This document shows positions 8,197 to 17,275 of a DNA stretch of 64,000 nt, piece by piece. The stretch is taken from the NCBI GenBank assembly GCA_963790545.1, contig CAWBPA010000025.1:248001-312000 (forward strand), given 5' to 3'. Under the pieces are notes generated by a model, which saw only the letters and a program-made list of their open reading frames with translations, had not been told where the DNA came from and searched no databases. The DNA comes from DATBJG01 sp963790545. Its GTDB lineage: Bacteria > Acidobacteriota > Vicinamibacteria > Vicinamibacterales > JAMQPK01. Within the stretch, counting starts at the first letter, position 1. Each line of letters opens with the position of its first letter. The position numbers and the translations under genes are program-made.

Positions 8197-9228
8197 ATGA
8201 CTCGCAAATCAGCCCTCGGGCTGGCGGTGGGATTGGGTACGGCCGGGCTCGTGGTCGCGCGCATGTTTCGCGCAGCCCGCGCCATCGAATTTGCCGGAAG
8301 GTCCGTGCTGATCTTTGGCGGTTCGCGAGGTCTCGGGCTCGTCCTTGCACGCGAGCTGGCAGCCGAGGGGGCACGCGTCGTGCTGGCCTCCCGCAAGCCC
8401 GAAGAGCTCGAGCGCGCGCGTGCCGATCTCGACGAGCGTGGAATTGAAGTGTCAACGATTCCGTGTGACGTTCGGGACCGCGGCCAGGTCGAATTGGCCA
8501 TTCAGCATACCGTGCGCGAGTATGGCGGCATCGACGTTCTCATCAACGACGCTGGCGTCATTCAGGTCGGCCCTCTCGACCACATGACGGTCGCAGACTT
8601 CGAAGATGCGATGGCCACACACTTCTGGGGACCGCTCTATGCCATTCTCGCCGCCCTCCCGCACATGCGCCGCGGAGGGGCGCGACGGATCGTGAACATC
8701 TCGTCAATTGGGGGGAAGGTGGCCGTGCCGCATCTGCTGCCGTACAGTGCCAGCAAATTCGCCCTGACGGGTCTATCAGAAGGGCTTCGGGCTGAATTGG
8801 CGCGAGAGGGGTTCTCAGTAACGACCGTGTGTCCAGGTCTGATGCGGACGGGCTCTACCTACAACGCCTGGTTCAAGGGTCAGCATCGCCGCGAGTTTGC
8901 CTGGTTTCATCTCTCCGATTCGATTCCGGGAATCTCGATTGGCGCTCGCAGGGCCGCGCGCCAGATTATCGAGGCGTGCAGATATGGCGATGCCGAGCTG
9001 ATCATCACGCCGTCCGCACGGATGGCCGTGCTCCTGAATGCCGTGAGCCCCGGCATCATGGCGCGAGCCATGGCCTTTGGAAATCGTCTTCTGCCGTCGC
9101 CCATCGCCGGGGGCAGTGAGGCACGGTCCGGCTGGCAAAGTGTCTCCCGACGCGTGCCTTCCCGGTTGACGAGACTCTCGGACCGCGCGAGCGTCGAGAA
9201 CAATGAGCTGCCCGCCGCCGGGACCTGA
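8197..9228 (+). CDS. Short-chain dehydrogenase/reductase with N-terminal membrane helix
   Basis: 343 residues. A short hydrophobic N-terminus (LGLAVGLGTAGLVVARMF) is followed by a classical SDR domain: FGGSRGLGL cofactor loop, CDVRD, INDAGV (NAG-type), NISSIGG with catalytic Ser and YSASKFAL supplying Tyr and Lys. The Arg after the cofactor strand (VVLASRK) suggests NADP preference. A C-terminal extension of about 70 residues is rich in Arg and Ser and may be partly non-ancestral. Unlike the SDR at 3265-3954, all catalytic residues are present. Converges with the cytochrome-PQQ gene across a REP-like hairpin. Confidence 0.88.
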   Translation: MTRKSALGLAVGLGTAGLVVARMFRAARAIEFAGRSVLIFGGSRGLGLVLARELAAEGARVVLASRKPEELERARADLDERGIEVSTIPCDVRDRGQVELAIQHTVREYGGIDVLINDAGVIQVGPLDHMTVADFEDAMATHFWGPLYAILAALPHMRRGGARRIVNISSIGGKVAVPHLLPYSASKFALTGLSEGLRAELAREGFSVTTVCPGLMRTGSTYNAWFKGQHRREFAWFHLSDSIPGISIGARRAARQIIEACRYGDAELIITPSARMAVLLNAVSPGIMARAMAFGNRLLPSPIAGGSEARSGWQSVSRRVPSRLTRLSDRASVENNELPAAGT

Positions 9229-9281
9229 GAAAGCAGCAGGCAGACGGCAGCAGTGCAGACGACCAGACTGACAGTACGTAG

Positions 9282-9302
9282 GCCGGACCTTTCAGGTCCG
9301 GC
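9282..9302. repeat. REP-like palindrome, GCCGGACC type
   Basis: Arms GCCGGACC and GGTCCGGC around TTTCA, preceded by GTACGTAG. Another copy, reverse-oriented, is at 31933-31952 with the same GTACGTAG flank. Located between convergent genes; the stop codon of the PQQ gene (9306-9308) is at its border. Confidence 0.9.
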
Positions 9303-9305
9303 TGT

Positions 9306-11200
9306 CTACTGACCCTCAATCGAGTACGCCAGCAGCACGTTGCCAGGCATTCCACCAACAAACGCGTAGCCCGAATTCACGAAAACCATTCCGCCAACGA
9401 CCACGGGGCCAGGTCCGTCGAGCGAGCCGCCGTTGGCCGGCACGCCGTTGACAGTTTTGTAGGGCTGCGCGGTATCCGTGTCCCAGATGATGGATCCGTT
9501 TTCGCTGGCGTAGGCGCGAAGATGGCCATCGAGCCCGCCTGAAAACACGACGCCGGGAATTGCTGTGACCGCTGCCGACTGGGCAGGGCTGCACGCGGGC
9601 CGCTCTGCACAGCCGGGATGTGGCGTGTTCCAGATAATCTTCCCGGTTGCGGCGTCGAGCGCGAAGAGTCCGCCGCCCGCCTGAGCATTGAGCCGCATCG
9701 GCATCCCAAAAGCAGTCGGCTGTGCGCCGGGTGTTCCTGCCGGCGCCGGCTCGGGCTGCACGTCCGAGAGAGCCACGTAGACCCGGCCTGCGTCGTACGC
9801 CGATCCCCACTGGACGCCGCCAAGCGTGGTTCCTTTCCCGACGCGTGTCTGCCACAGGATGGCGCCATCCCGATCGGGATCGACGGCGTGGACCACCCCC
9901 GACTTCTGGCCGGCAATCAGCGCTCTGCGCCCGTTGGGCAGATCGACCAGGATGGGCGACGATCCAAAGTCGAAGTCGGGGCCGTTGGCTTCGGGACAGT
10001 TTGTGCGCATTGCTTCCGGGAGACCACAATCAATCGTAAACGCGTCTCCCGCGGTTGTCTGACGCGACCAGAGAAGCTTGCCTGTCTTGATGTCGAAAGC
10101 GACGAATGCGTCGGATGTGCTTGCCGCAGGATCGGAATAGCTGTCGCCGGTCGTGACATAGACAGCGCTTCTCTTGAGATCGACGACCGGTGACGACCAG
10201 ACGCCCGCACCAGATGGTCCCCAGAGTTGAACGCCAATCTTGTTCTTGCGAACAGGTTTCGGCTCCTCGGGAATCGTATAGCTCTTCCAGCGCACCGCGC
10301 CGGTTGCTGCGTCGAGCGCTGACACGCTGCCGCGGAACTTGCAGCATTCGTACTTCGGATTGGCGCCCAATACCTCCTCGGCAGAAGAGGTCACCACGTA
10401 AAGCGTCCCATCGGCCAGTGTCGGAGCGCCGGTCATGGTCGCTCCCCGAAAATCATCGACCTTGACGCTTCCACAACAGTTCCCCGGTGAGCGCATCGAC
10501 CGCGTACACGTTGGCGCCCTGGTCGCCGAAGTACGCGGCCCACCGCTTGGCGGCGCTTCCCGTGCCAGGTCCGATCGTGATGGCGGTTCGTACCGGGGCG
10601 TCCGTCTTGAACGCCCAGTACTGGCACCCGCTTGCCGCGCTGAGCGAGTACACCATGGGGCTGGCGCTTCCAACGAACACGCGCCCGCCCACGACAGTCG
10701 GCTGCGCAAAGGCTCGGTTCACGCCTGGGAAACCGAACGCCCATTTCAGTTTCAGTTGCGGAACCTGATTGGCCGGCAGTTGTGCCATCGCCGCCGGTTG
10801 AAAGCGGTGTTGGGACAGATTGCCGCCCCACCCGTTCCAGCGCGGCCGTTCGAGAGGATTCGCGAAACCCGTCGAGATCCGGCGGGCACGAGTTGTCCGT
10901 TGCTGCCGCTGCCGGGGCCGCCGTTCCGAGCGTGCGCGCCAGGGCATCGATTTGCGCGGCGGTGAGCGCCGAGCCCTGCGCGCTCATGCTGCCTTTCGTG
11001 AGCGCAAACTGAATCGCGTCGGGCGTCAGACGGCTCAAAGCCTCGCGGTTTGCGGCGCGCGGCACACCGGCTTCGTGACACATCGCGCAGCGGTCGGCGT
11101 ACAGCCCTTCGCCTTCCTTGAGAACCGCTGCAGGTGTCTGAGCCGCGGCAGCGCCGACGCTCAGACTCATGCACAACACCAACAGGCTCGCCCAGCGCAT
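9306..11200 (-). pseudogene. Cytochrome c-PQQ propeller dehydrogenase (PVA-dehydrogenase-like), two frameshifts
   Basis: A single exported protein spread over three frames. From ATG 11200 come a signal peptide (SLLVLCMSLSVGAAAAQ) and a cytochrome c domain with CAMCH haem motif. Near 10863 one extra base shifts the frame, after which FANPLERPRWNGWGGN, KWAFGFPG and AYFGDQGANVYAVDA follow. Near 10467 a second extra base shifts it again into VKVDDFRGATMTGAPTL and the rest of the propeller to the end (FVGGMPGNVLLAYSIEGQ). Cytochrome plus PQQ propeller matches polyvinyl-alcohol-dehydrogenase-like enzymes that pass electrons to the respiratory chain. Both lesions are single extra C/G bases, so sequencing error is as likely as inactivation. 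Confidence 0.85.
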
Positions 11201-11258
11201 AGCGGTCACCTCTCCTCGAGAATCTCTCGAGATCAGACGTGTTTCGACCATCCGAGGT

Positions 11259-11927
11259 TCAAACAAAATCCGTCTTTCGCGATTGCAAATAGAAGGTCAA
11301 GCCAAGCGTAACGACAATGGCGCCCACTTCCACGGCCAGAATCGACAGGATGAGTGGGCTCCAGACCGCTGCCGGACGGGTCATGTCCGCCCGCACACTC
11401 GGGATCCGGATCAGAAGGAACCATAACAAGCTATACGAAATGTTGCAGGCCCCCATGATCCAGTTGGTAATGGTTTCGGATTCGGATACGAGCGCCGCGC
11501 CCAGAATCAGACAAAAGGCGACGAAGGGCGCAAACGACACCACAATGGCGACAGGAATGACGCCGTACATGCCAGCAGCGGAAAAGACGACCAGCACGCT
11601 GATCACAATAGCAAGCCAGAGCATCAGGAACATTGCAAGATTGGCCAGAATCTTTGCGGTCGTGTAGTCCATCACTGAGATGGGAAGGCTCATCACGAAC
11701 GGCAGGTTCTGCTTGGTCCTCTCGGCGACGACGCTCAGCTGAGGCAGCATGATGCCGAGCAGGATCAATGCAATGAACGCAAAGCTGAGTCCCAGGAAGC
11801 CTGGCACCTGACCGCCCTTGAGAATGAGGGCGAACGCCACCACGCTTCCCACGCCGACAAATGCAAGCGTCGAGCGATTGAGGTACCAATCCTTTTTGAT
11901 CAGACACTGCACGAGTGAACGATTCAT
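11259..11927 (-). CDS. ABC-2 type exporter permease
   Basis: 222 residues with about six membrane helices (for example STLAFVGVGSVVAFALIL, LGLSFAFIALILLGIML, LWLAIVISVLVVFSAAG) and no other domain. Typical of the ABC-2 permease paired with a YtrB-like ATPase. The start ATG overlaps the ATPase stop by 4 bp (11924-11927), indicating translational coupling. Third gene of the regulator-ATPase-permease operon. Substrate unknown; such systems are often linked to cell-envelope stress or antibiotics. Confidence 0.88.
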   Translation of the reverse strand: MNRSLVQCLIKKDWYLNRSTLAFVGVGSVVAFALILKGGQVPGFLGLSFAFIALILLGIMLPQLSVVAERTKQNLPFVMSLPISVMDYTTAKILANLAMFLMLWLAIVISVLVVFSAAGMYGVIPVAIVVSFAPFVAFCLILGAALVSESETITNWIMGACNISYSLLWFLLIRIPSVRADMTRPAAVWSPLILSILAVEVGAIVVTLGLTFYLQSRKTDFV

Positions 11928-12820
11928 GCGTTGGCTCCTTCTCGGCTCTGCTGCACGGTGGCGACAAAAATCTCTTCCAACGTCATGTTCTCAACGCTCT
12001 GCACACGAGCACCCGCGCTTTCGTACGCGTTTGGCAACCCCGGCTCATAGGCATTCGTCGTCGCGACGGCCAGGCGGCCGTCCTGCCGGATGTCCACCAC
12101 GCCAGAGATTGCCGGGAGCCTGATGCCGGCGGGTACTTCCACGCGCAGTCGCCGCCAGCGATCGAGAAAGGTCTCCTTGTCGCGCGAGTCGATAATCCGG
12201 CCCCGGTCGATGAACGTAATCTGATCCGAGATCTGTTCGACATCCTGCGTATTGTGGGACGAGAACAGGATGCTGCGGCGCTCGTCGGCCAGCACCTCCG
12301 TCAGTTCCCGCAGGACCTCGTGCCGGGCCACCGGATCGAGGCCGGTTGTCGGTTCGTCGAGCAGCAATAAGCGCGGTCGCCGCGCCAGGACGAGCAGCAA
12401 CATGGCTTTGACGCGCTGACCGTGTGACAGGCTCTTGATCTTCTGTTCCGGCCTGAGGTCGAACCGTTTGAGCAGCGTCTGCGCGTACGCGTCGTCCCAG
12501 CTTGGATAGATCGACCGGACGAACCGCAGATGCCAATCGAGGGTCGCCGCCGCGTAAAGCCGCATGTCGTCGGACGCGAATCCCACGTCCCACTTCGCTC
12601 TAGCCTGCTCGACCGGCATGCGGTGGCCAAGCACCTGAACGTCACCCCGGTCCTGGTGAACGAGCCCCATCAGGATGCGAATGGTGGTGGACTTGCCAGC
12701 GCCGTTCGGACCGATGAAACCGACGATGTGTCCTTCGGGTACTTCGAGATGCACATCGTTCAGCGAGAAGAAGCGATAGTCCTTTCCAACGCCGTCCAAC
12801 CTGACAGCCAGATTGCTCAT
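11924..12820 (-). CDS. ABC transporter ATP-binding protein
   Basis: 298 residues. Walker A GPNGAGKSTT, signature LSHGQRVK, Walker B LLLLDEPTTGLDP and the H-loop SSHNTQD are all present, so it should be active. A C-terminal region of about 80 residues is variable, as in YtrB/EcsA-like exporters. GGAGGCAGGAAG precedes the ATG. It lies 89 bp after the GntR gene, and the gap holds a GC-rich direct/inverted repeat around GTGGGGGTAGGGGCCCC. Confidence 0.92.
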   Translation of the reverse strand: MSNLAVRLDGVGKDYRFFSLNDVHLEVPEGHIVGFIGPNGAGKSTTIRILMGLVHQDRGDVQVLGHRMPVEQARAKWDVGFASDDMRLYAAATLDWHLRFVRSIYPSWDDAYAQTLLKRFDLRPEQKIKSLSHGQRVKAMLLLVLARRPRLLLLDEPTTGLDPVARHEVLRELTEVLADERRSILFSSHNTQDVEQISDQITFIDRGRIIDSRDKETFLDRWRRLRVEVPAGIRLPAISGVVDIRQDGRLAVATTNAYEPGLPNAYESAGARVQSVENMTLEEIFVATVQQSREGANA

Positions 12821-12909
12821 CTTCCTGCCTCCAACTTTGGTCGTGGGGCCCCTACCCCCACGAAGCGCGTCGCTTGCGGGGACCCCTGCGCCCCGCGCCG
12901 CTCCGCGCG

Positions 12910-13320
12910 TTAGCTCTTGAGTTGCTTGGGTACTGGGTCCGCGTCGAGCCGGTTCGTCGCTTCGCGCAACCTGGCCTCGAGTTCGCGAGCACCGAGTCCC
13001 AAGAGGCCGCCGAGACGGGCGACCTGCTCGAGATGTTTCGCCAGCTCCTGTTCGTGAATCCGTGAGCCCACATTGGCGTTGGCGGTGACTATCGAGCCCT
13101 TTCCGTGCTGCGTGACGATGACACCCTCGCGCTCGAGCTCGAGATACGCGCGCTTGACCGTGATGACGCTGACCTGCAGATCAACAGCAAGCTGCCGGAT
13201 TGACGGGAGGGGCTGCCCAGCGGGCCAGTCGCCGACCGAAATGCGCTGCTTTATCTGCTCCATGATTTGGAGATACATGGGGCGGCCGTCGGCCTGGGAG
13301 ATGATCAAGCCAGTGTGCAT
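12910..13320 (-). CDS. GntR-family regulator, YtrA subfamily
   Basis: 136 residues: an N-terminal winged helix-turn-helix (LPSIRQLAVDLQVSVITVKRAYLELEREGVI) and a short helical tail (EQELAKHLEQVARLGGLLGLG) instead of a large ligand domain, the mark of the YtrA subfamily. These repress the ABC exporter operon they head. The start codon is only 4 bp from an 8+8 bp inverted repeat that overlaps a near-consensus promoter, so autorepression is strongly suggested. Confidence 0.9.
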   Translation of the reverse strand: MHTGLIISQADGRPMYLQIMEQIKQRISVGDWPAGQPLPSIRQLAVDLQVSVITVKRAYLELEREGVIVTQHGKGSIVTANANVGSRIHEQELAKHLEQVARLGGLLGLGARELEARLREATNRLDADPVPKQLKS

Positions 13321-13324
13321 GTCA

Positions 13325-13348
13325 ATATACTGAGTATATACAGTATAT
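13325..13348. promoter_or_regulatory. Probable YtrA operator
   Basis: Perfect inverted repeat ATATACTG, 8-bp spacer, CAGTATAT, covering the -10 region and probable transcription start of the GntR gene. Position and symmetry fit a dimeric winged-helix repressor. Confidence 0.8.
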
Positions 13349-13360
13349 GACCGTTGTCAA
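13333..13360 (-). promoter_or_regulatory. Promoter of the YtrA/ABC operon
   Basis: On the minus strand TTGACA (13360-13355), 16 bp, TATACT (13338-13333): near-consensus housekeeping promoter. The expected start of transcription, about 7 bp downstream, is within some 6 bases of the ATG at 13320, implying a leaderless or almost leaderless mRNA. Confidence 0.75.
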
Positions 13361-13442
13361 CACGGCAGGCCTGAAGGCCTGGTACCTGCTTTCGGACGGC
13401 TACGACTGCTTTCAAGGAGCTCGAGGAAGTAGTCAGACGCTG

Positions 13443-13919
13443 CTACGGCTTCGAGGGAGTTCGAGAGGGGGCCAACCCTGCGACTGTGGCCCCAATTGTT
13501 CCGGCCCACACGAAGTGTGACGCAATCATTAGGGCATTCCGGGGCGCCGATTCTTTCGTGGCCGGCGGGTGCAGACCGAGAGCCGGCAGCCATCCGAGAT
13601 AGCTGCCGGCCCAGACGGCAAGGCCAAAGGGAAGTGCGGCCACGACAGGGGCCCACCGCGTCCGCGGCGCGATCAGGGAATACACCACGCCCATCCCTGT
13701 TCCGAACGCGTAGTGCGTGACTCGAGTAAGCGCCTTGCGATCTGTCTCGCGCGCGGGCGGTTCAAGACCGGACTTTTCGATTAGCTCCATGGTCACTCGC
13801 CGGGGCGGCAGCGGATATCGATCCTTGCGCGGCAGCTGCCGGTGCATCCTCTTCATGGCCATGGTCATGAAGACGGTGCCCACCGCGCCCCCGACGATTC
13901 CTGCAAAAACGCGTCGCAT
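13443..13919 (-). CDS. DUF1440-like inner-membrane protein
   Basis: 158 residues from ATG 13919 (MRRVFAGIVGGAVGTVFM). Three to four hydrophobic segments (residues 3-20, about 70-85, 90-105, 135-150) with conserved-looking HYAFGTGMGVVYSL and HFVWAGTIGATVAGL. Resembles the YagU/DUF1440 family of small membrane proteins of unknown function. It follows the alcohol dehydrogenase on the same strand with 25 bp between them. Confidence 0.65.
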   Translation of the reverse strand: MRRVFAGIVGGAVGTVFMTMAMKRMHRQLPRKDRYPLPPRRVTMELIEKSGLEPPARETDRKALTRVTHYAFGTGMGVVYSLIAPRTRWAPVVAALPFGLAVWAGSYLGWLPALGLHPPATKESAPRNALMIASHFVWAGTIGATVAGLAPSRTPSKP

Positions 13920-13944
13920 ACGATCCCTTTCCAATCGTCGCAGA

Positions 13945-15129
13945 CTAGTGCGTGCGATCACCGGGCTTCATGATCACCTTAATACACTCGTCCTGCTTTT
14001 CCCGGAACGTGCGGTACATCCTGGGCGCATCGTCGAGCGTCATCCGATGTGTGATGACAAATGACGGATCAATGTCCTCACGCTCGATGTGCCCCAGCAG
14101 CGGCTGTAGGTATTTATGTATGTGCGTCTGACCCATTTTCAAGGTGAGTCCCTTCGCAAATGCGGCGCCCAGCGGAAACTTGTCGAGCCAGCCGCCGTAC
14201 ACGCCAGGAATCGAGACGGTGCCACCTTTGCGGCAGGCGCCGATGGCCTGTCGAAGAGCATGCGGCCGATCGGTGGCCAGGTACATCGAGGTCTTCGCAC
14301 GGTCGTACCACGCATCGAGCGTGGTTCCATGCGCTTCCAGGCCGACGGCGTCGATGCACGCGTCGGGACCCTGACCACCTGTCATTGCCCGCAAAGCTTC
14401 CGGGACGTCAACCTCTGAGTAGTTGAGAATCTCGGCCTTGCCCTGGGATGCGGCCATGGCCAGCCGCTCGGGGAATCGATCGATCGCAATGACGCGTTCC
14501 GCGCCGAGCAGATACGCGCTCTTGATCGCAAACTGGCCGACGGGACCACATCCCCAGACCGCAATCGTGTCGCCAGGCCGAATGTTGCAGTTCTCCGCAG
14601 CCATGTACCCGGTTGGGAAGATGTCGGAGAGGAAGAGCACTTGCTCGTCCGACAGAAAATCGGGGATCTTGATCGGACCCACGTCGGCAAAGGGGACCCG
14701 AGCGTACTCGGCCTGACCGCCCGGGTAGCCGCCGTAAAGATGTGAGTATCCAAAAAGTCCCGACCCTGAGTATCCCGCGAGTTTTTCCGCCATCCAGGCG
14801 TTCGGGTTCGAGTTGTCGCACAGTGACCAGAGCTGTTCGTTGCAGAAATAGCAGTTTCCGCACGCGATCGTGAACGGCACAACGACGCGGTCGCCGACCA
14901 CAAGGCGCGTGTTGCCCTTGCCAACTTCCACGACCTCGCCCATGAACTCGTGCCCGAGCACGTCGCCTTTCTCCATGGTCGGAATGTAGCCGCCGTAGAT
15001 GTGCAGGTCCGATCCACAGATGGCCGTGGCTGTGACTTTTACGATGGCGTCGCGCGGGTTCAGGATGGTCGGGTCCGGAACGTGTTCTACCCGGATGTCT
15101 TCTTTGCCGTAATAGCAGACGCCCTTCAT
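13945..15129 (-). CDS. Zinc-dependent alcohol dehydrogenase (formaldehyde-dehydrogenase-like MDR)
   Basis: 394 residues from ATG 15129 (MKGVCYYGKEDIRVEHVP). Catalytic zinc ligands: CGSD (Cys), GHEFMGEV (His-Glu). Structural zinc cluster: CGNCYFCNEQLWSLC. Rossmann motif GCGPVGQFAIKSA. Length and insertions are those of the glutathione-independent formaldehyde/threonine-dehydrogenase-like branch of the MDR superfamily. Its ATG overlaps the stop of the SRPBCC gene by 4 bp, so the two are co-translated. Confidence 0.9.
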   Translation of the reverse strand: MKGVCYYGKEDIRVEHVPDPTILNPRDAIVKVTATAICGSDLHIYGGYIPTMEKGDVLGHEFMGEVVEVGKGNTRLVVGDRVVVPFTIACGNCYFCNEQLWSLCDNSNPNAWMAEKLAGYSGSGLFGYSHLYGGYPGGQAEYARVPFADVGPIKIPDFLSDEQVLFLSDIFPTGYMAAENCNIRPGDTIAVWGCGPVGQFAIKSAYLLGAERVIAIDRFPERLAMAASQGKAEILNYSEVDVPEALRAMTGGQGPDACIDAVGLEAHGTTLDAWYDRAKTSMYLATDRPHALRQAIGACRKGGTVSIPGVYGGWLDKFPLGAAFAKGLTLKMGQTHIHKYLQPLLGHIEREDIDPSFVITHRMTLDDAPRMYRTFREKQDECIKVIMKPGDRTH

Positions 15130-15889
15130 GGCAAGCTCCCTGAGGTTTCGTGTGCAGTGGCCTTTGGAATTTCGCCAGCCTCGAGCATCTGTTTGAGACG
15201 ACGCAAGTCCTCGCGAATCGTCTGCGACGGCTCGCGCCAGAACGCCATGGCCGCGAGAGCACCCAGGCGCCCCGCGGGCGGCGCGTACTGAAGGTGAACC
15301 AGGATCTCGGTGCTCCGTGCGTTTCGCACGGCTTTGAAGGTGACGGATCCGGCGGTGACGACATCCGAGTTGGGCAGCGACTGCCACCCGATGACCTCGT
15401 TTTCGACTTCGTTGATGATCTCGGCATCCCACTCCACCCGCACGCCACCAGGGCCTTTTGCAACCCAATGCGATCGCCCGTTGCCAAGCTCGGTGACACG
15501 CGCGAGGTTGGTCATGAACCTGGGCAGATTCTCCAATTGTCGCCAGAACCGGTAGACCACCTGCAGCGGCTTCTCGATGCGAACCGCTTCGCGAACGTGC
15601 ATGCCGCGGCTGCCTGAAAGCGCTGCGCGCGTGTTGGTGTTGTCGCCATTTGCGACAAGGTCCCTGAGCGGTGGCGGCCACTCGCCGGCGAGGCCCCTAT
15701 AGGTAAGCGGGATCGCCGAGACGGCCAGCAGAATCCCCTGCGGCGACCGCCGGGTGATGCCGTACGCCATGAGCGCCGTGCCCACGGCGGCGGCTCCCCA
15801 ATTTTCCAAATCGCTAAGACTCCAAGCGTCTTACCGTTCGCTCGACGCTCGAAGCGGGTTGTATCGGTGTATTGCACTGTCGTCTCCAT
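15126..15889 (-). pseudogene. DUF2892-SRPBCC family protein with one frameshift
   Basis: Begins at ATG 15889 (METTVQYTDTTRFERRANG) and runs to KTLGVLA, where one missing base near 15808 breaks the frame. The downstream frame continues ENWGAAAVGTALMAYGITRR, the small membrane segment usual for this family, then a polyketide-cyclase/SRPBCC domain (MHVREAVRIEKPLQVVYRFW, HWVAKGPGGVRVEWDAEI). Such proteins probably bind lipids or other hydrophobic ligands. The downstream part could be translated from ATG 15809, giving a 227-residue protein lacking the first 27 residues. Overlaps the dehydrogenase start by 4 bp. Confidence 0.8.
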
Positions 15890-16057
15890 CCGCGGCTGCT
15901 CCCGCGCGTATTTACGTTGATCGATGCTCAAAAGGGATGCACTTGCTGTACCACTCAAATCAGCGAATTCCGACCTGGCTTGAACCGTGCTTGTCCTTCA
16001 CGTGTTTGAGGGCTGGCCATCTGTCGTCTTATACGAGCATTCAGAGCGGGAGGGCTG

Positions 16058-16636
16058 ATGGATCCCGGAGAGCTTCTGCTCACGGCAGCGCGTGCGTTCG
16101 GTATCTATCTCGTGATGCTCACCGTCGTGCGCATCCTGGGCAAGAGGACGATTGGCAACTTCGCCGCGTTCGATCTGCTCGTGGCGCTCATGCTGGGCGA
16201 GCTGGTTGACGAGATCATCTACGGCGACGTCGGTCTCGTCCAAGGCACCCTTGCCATTGTCGTGATTGCCGGCGCGCAGGCCGGGAATTCGTGGCTCACG
16301 CTGTGGGGCCATGGCTTCGACACGCTCCTCGAAGGGAAGCCCACCGTGATCGTGCGCGACGGAGTGCTGCAGCCCCAGGGTCTGCGTGCCGAGCGCATGA
16401 ATGCCAAAGAGGTGATGGGTCATCTGAGGACCCTCGGAATCCAGGACGTGCGCGAGGTGAAGCTGGCCTTTGTCGAAGACGATGGGTCGGTGAGCGCGAT
16501 CCGGCGGCGATGGGCGGAACCGGCCATGAAGGCGGATGTCGACCAGCAGGCCGCATCCGAACGCCGCGCGGATATGAAGGGTCAGGAAGAGGGCAGCGGT
16601 GCCGATCGGACCGACGCGCCTCAATGGCTTACATAG
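16058..16636 (+). CDS. DUF421 (YetF-like) membrane protein
   Basis: 192 residues. Membrane helices at about 10-25, 37-55 and 62-80 (FGIYLVMLTVVRILGKR, FDLLVALMLGELVDEI, LAIVVIAGAQAGNSWLTL) precede the soluble YetF domain (KPTVIVRDGVLQPQGLRAE, LGIQDVREVKLAFVEDDG). The C-terminus is an acidic, probably disordered tail. Function of the family is unresolved; members are linked to spore germination and membrane stress in Bacillus. It is followed 86 bp later by a short YetF paralogue. Confidence 0.88.
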   Translation: MDPGELLLTAARAFGIYLVMLTVVRILGKRTIGNFAAFDLLVALMLGELVDEIIYGDVGLVQGTLAIVVIAGAQAGNSWLTLWGHGFDTLLEGKPTVIVRDGVLQPQGLRAERMNAKEVMGHLRTLGIQDVREVKLAFVEDDGSVSAIRRRWAEPAMKADVDQQAASERRADMKGQEEGSGADRTDAPQWLT

Positions 16637-16670
16637 TTGCCGCCTCAATGGCTGAGGTAACAGCCGTAGC

Positions 16671-16682
16671 GCAGGCGCCTGC
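16671..16682. repeat. 12-bp palindrome
   Basis: GCAGGCGCCTGC, perfect palindrome after the first YetF gene. The same GCGCAGGCGCCT core occurs in the hairpin at 41912-41931. Confidence 0.6.
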
Positions 16683-16690
16683 CCGTGATT

Positions 16691-16718
16691 GACGGCTGAT
16701 GGCTGATAGCTGAAGGCT
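16691..16718. repeat. Heptanucleotide repeat tract, GATGGCT family
   Basis: Four 7-bp units GACGGCT, GATGGCT, GATAGCT, GAAGGCT ending 4 bp before the ATG at 16723. Same family at 39052-39072. Confidence 0.9.
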
Positions 16719-16722
16719 ACTT

Positions 16723-16974
16723 ATGGACCCCCTCAGAACCGTCGTTCGATGCCTGGTTGCCTATCTATTTCTGCTCGGCCTTTTCCGGCTGGCAGGGAAG
16801 GGTTCGATCAGATCGGGCAGCCCGTTTGATTTCGTGCTCGCGCTGACGATTGGGGATCTGGTTGACGATGCCGTTTGGGCGGAAGTACCGGTGGTGCAGT
16901 TTATCGTTGCCGCGACGACGCTGGTGCTGACAAAGTTGCTGATGACGTGGCGAGCGCTTGGCACCTCAAAGTAA
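16723..16974 (+). CDS. Short DUF421/YetF paralogue
   Basis: 83 residues, essentially the membrane half of a YetF protein: VVRCLVAYLFLLGLFRLAGK, SPFDFVLALTIGDLVDDAVW, FIVAATTLVLTKLLMTW. The phrase FDFVLALTIGDLVDD parallels FDLLVALMLGELVDE in the neighbour. It lacks the soluble domain. Short YetF forms next to longer ones may be normal heteromer partners rather than truncations, but decay cannot be excluded. No good Shine-Dalgarno is seen because the 7-bp repeat tract occupies the leader. Confidence 0.7.
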   Translation: MDPLRTVVRCLVAYLFLLGLFRLAGKGSIRSGSPFDFVLALTIGDLVDDAVWAEVPVVQFIVAATTLVLTKLLMTWRALGTSK

Positions 16975-17275
16975 CTGAGGTTCGGCTGGCCTTCGGCAAT
17001 CGAGGGACTGGCGCACACCTTGAACTGGGTCGACGTAGAGGAGGAGCGAGCATTGCGCAAGGAGTGGTGATCGCTAAATGATGGGCACTCCTGGAGTTAG
17101 TGGATCCAGAACGCCATCGGCCTCTGCCGGGCGGCTGGGGGCACCAGAGTTCTTACTACAAAGGAAATTTTGGACAGCCGCCAGGGAATCGTGGATCATA
17201 CCGGTCACACTCCCCCCAAATGGTCAACAACACTGCGGATCCTGACTTGCGACAGACCGCAACCTCGAAGGATAT
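16975..17275 (+). other. Gene-poor stretch before the kinase
   Basis: No convincing gene. Codons after 16980 read TEVRLAFGNRG, which resembles the YetF soluble domain and may be a remnant of the neighbour's missing half. The in-frame region directly upstream of the kinase opens at a TGA (17243-17245) without an ATG. Confidence 0.4.
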
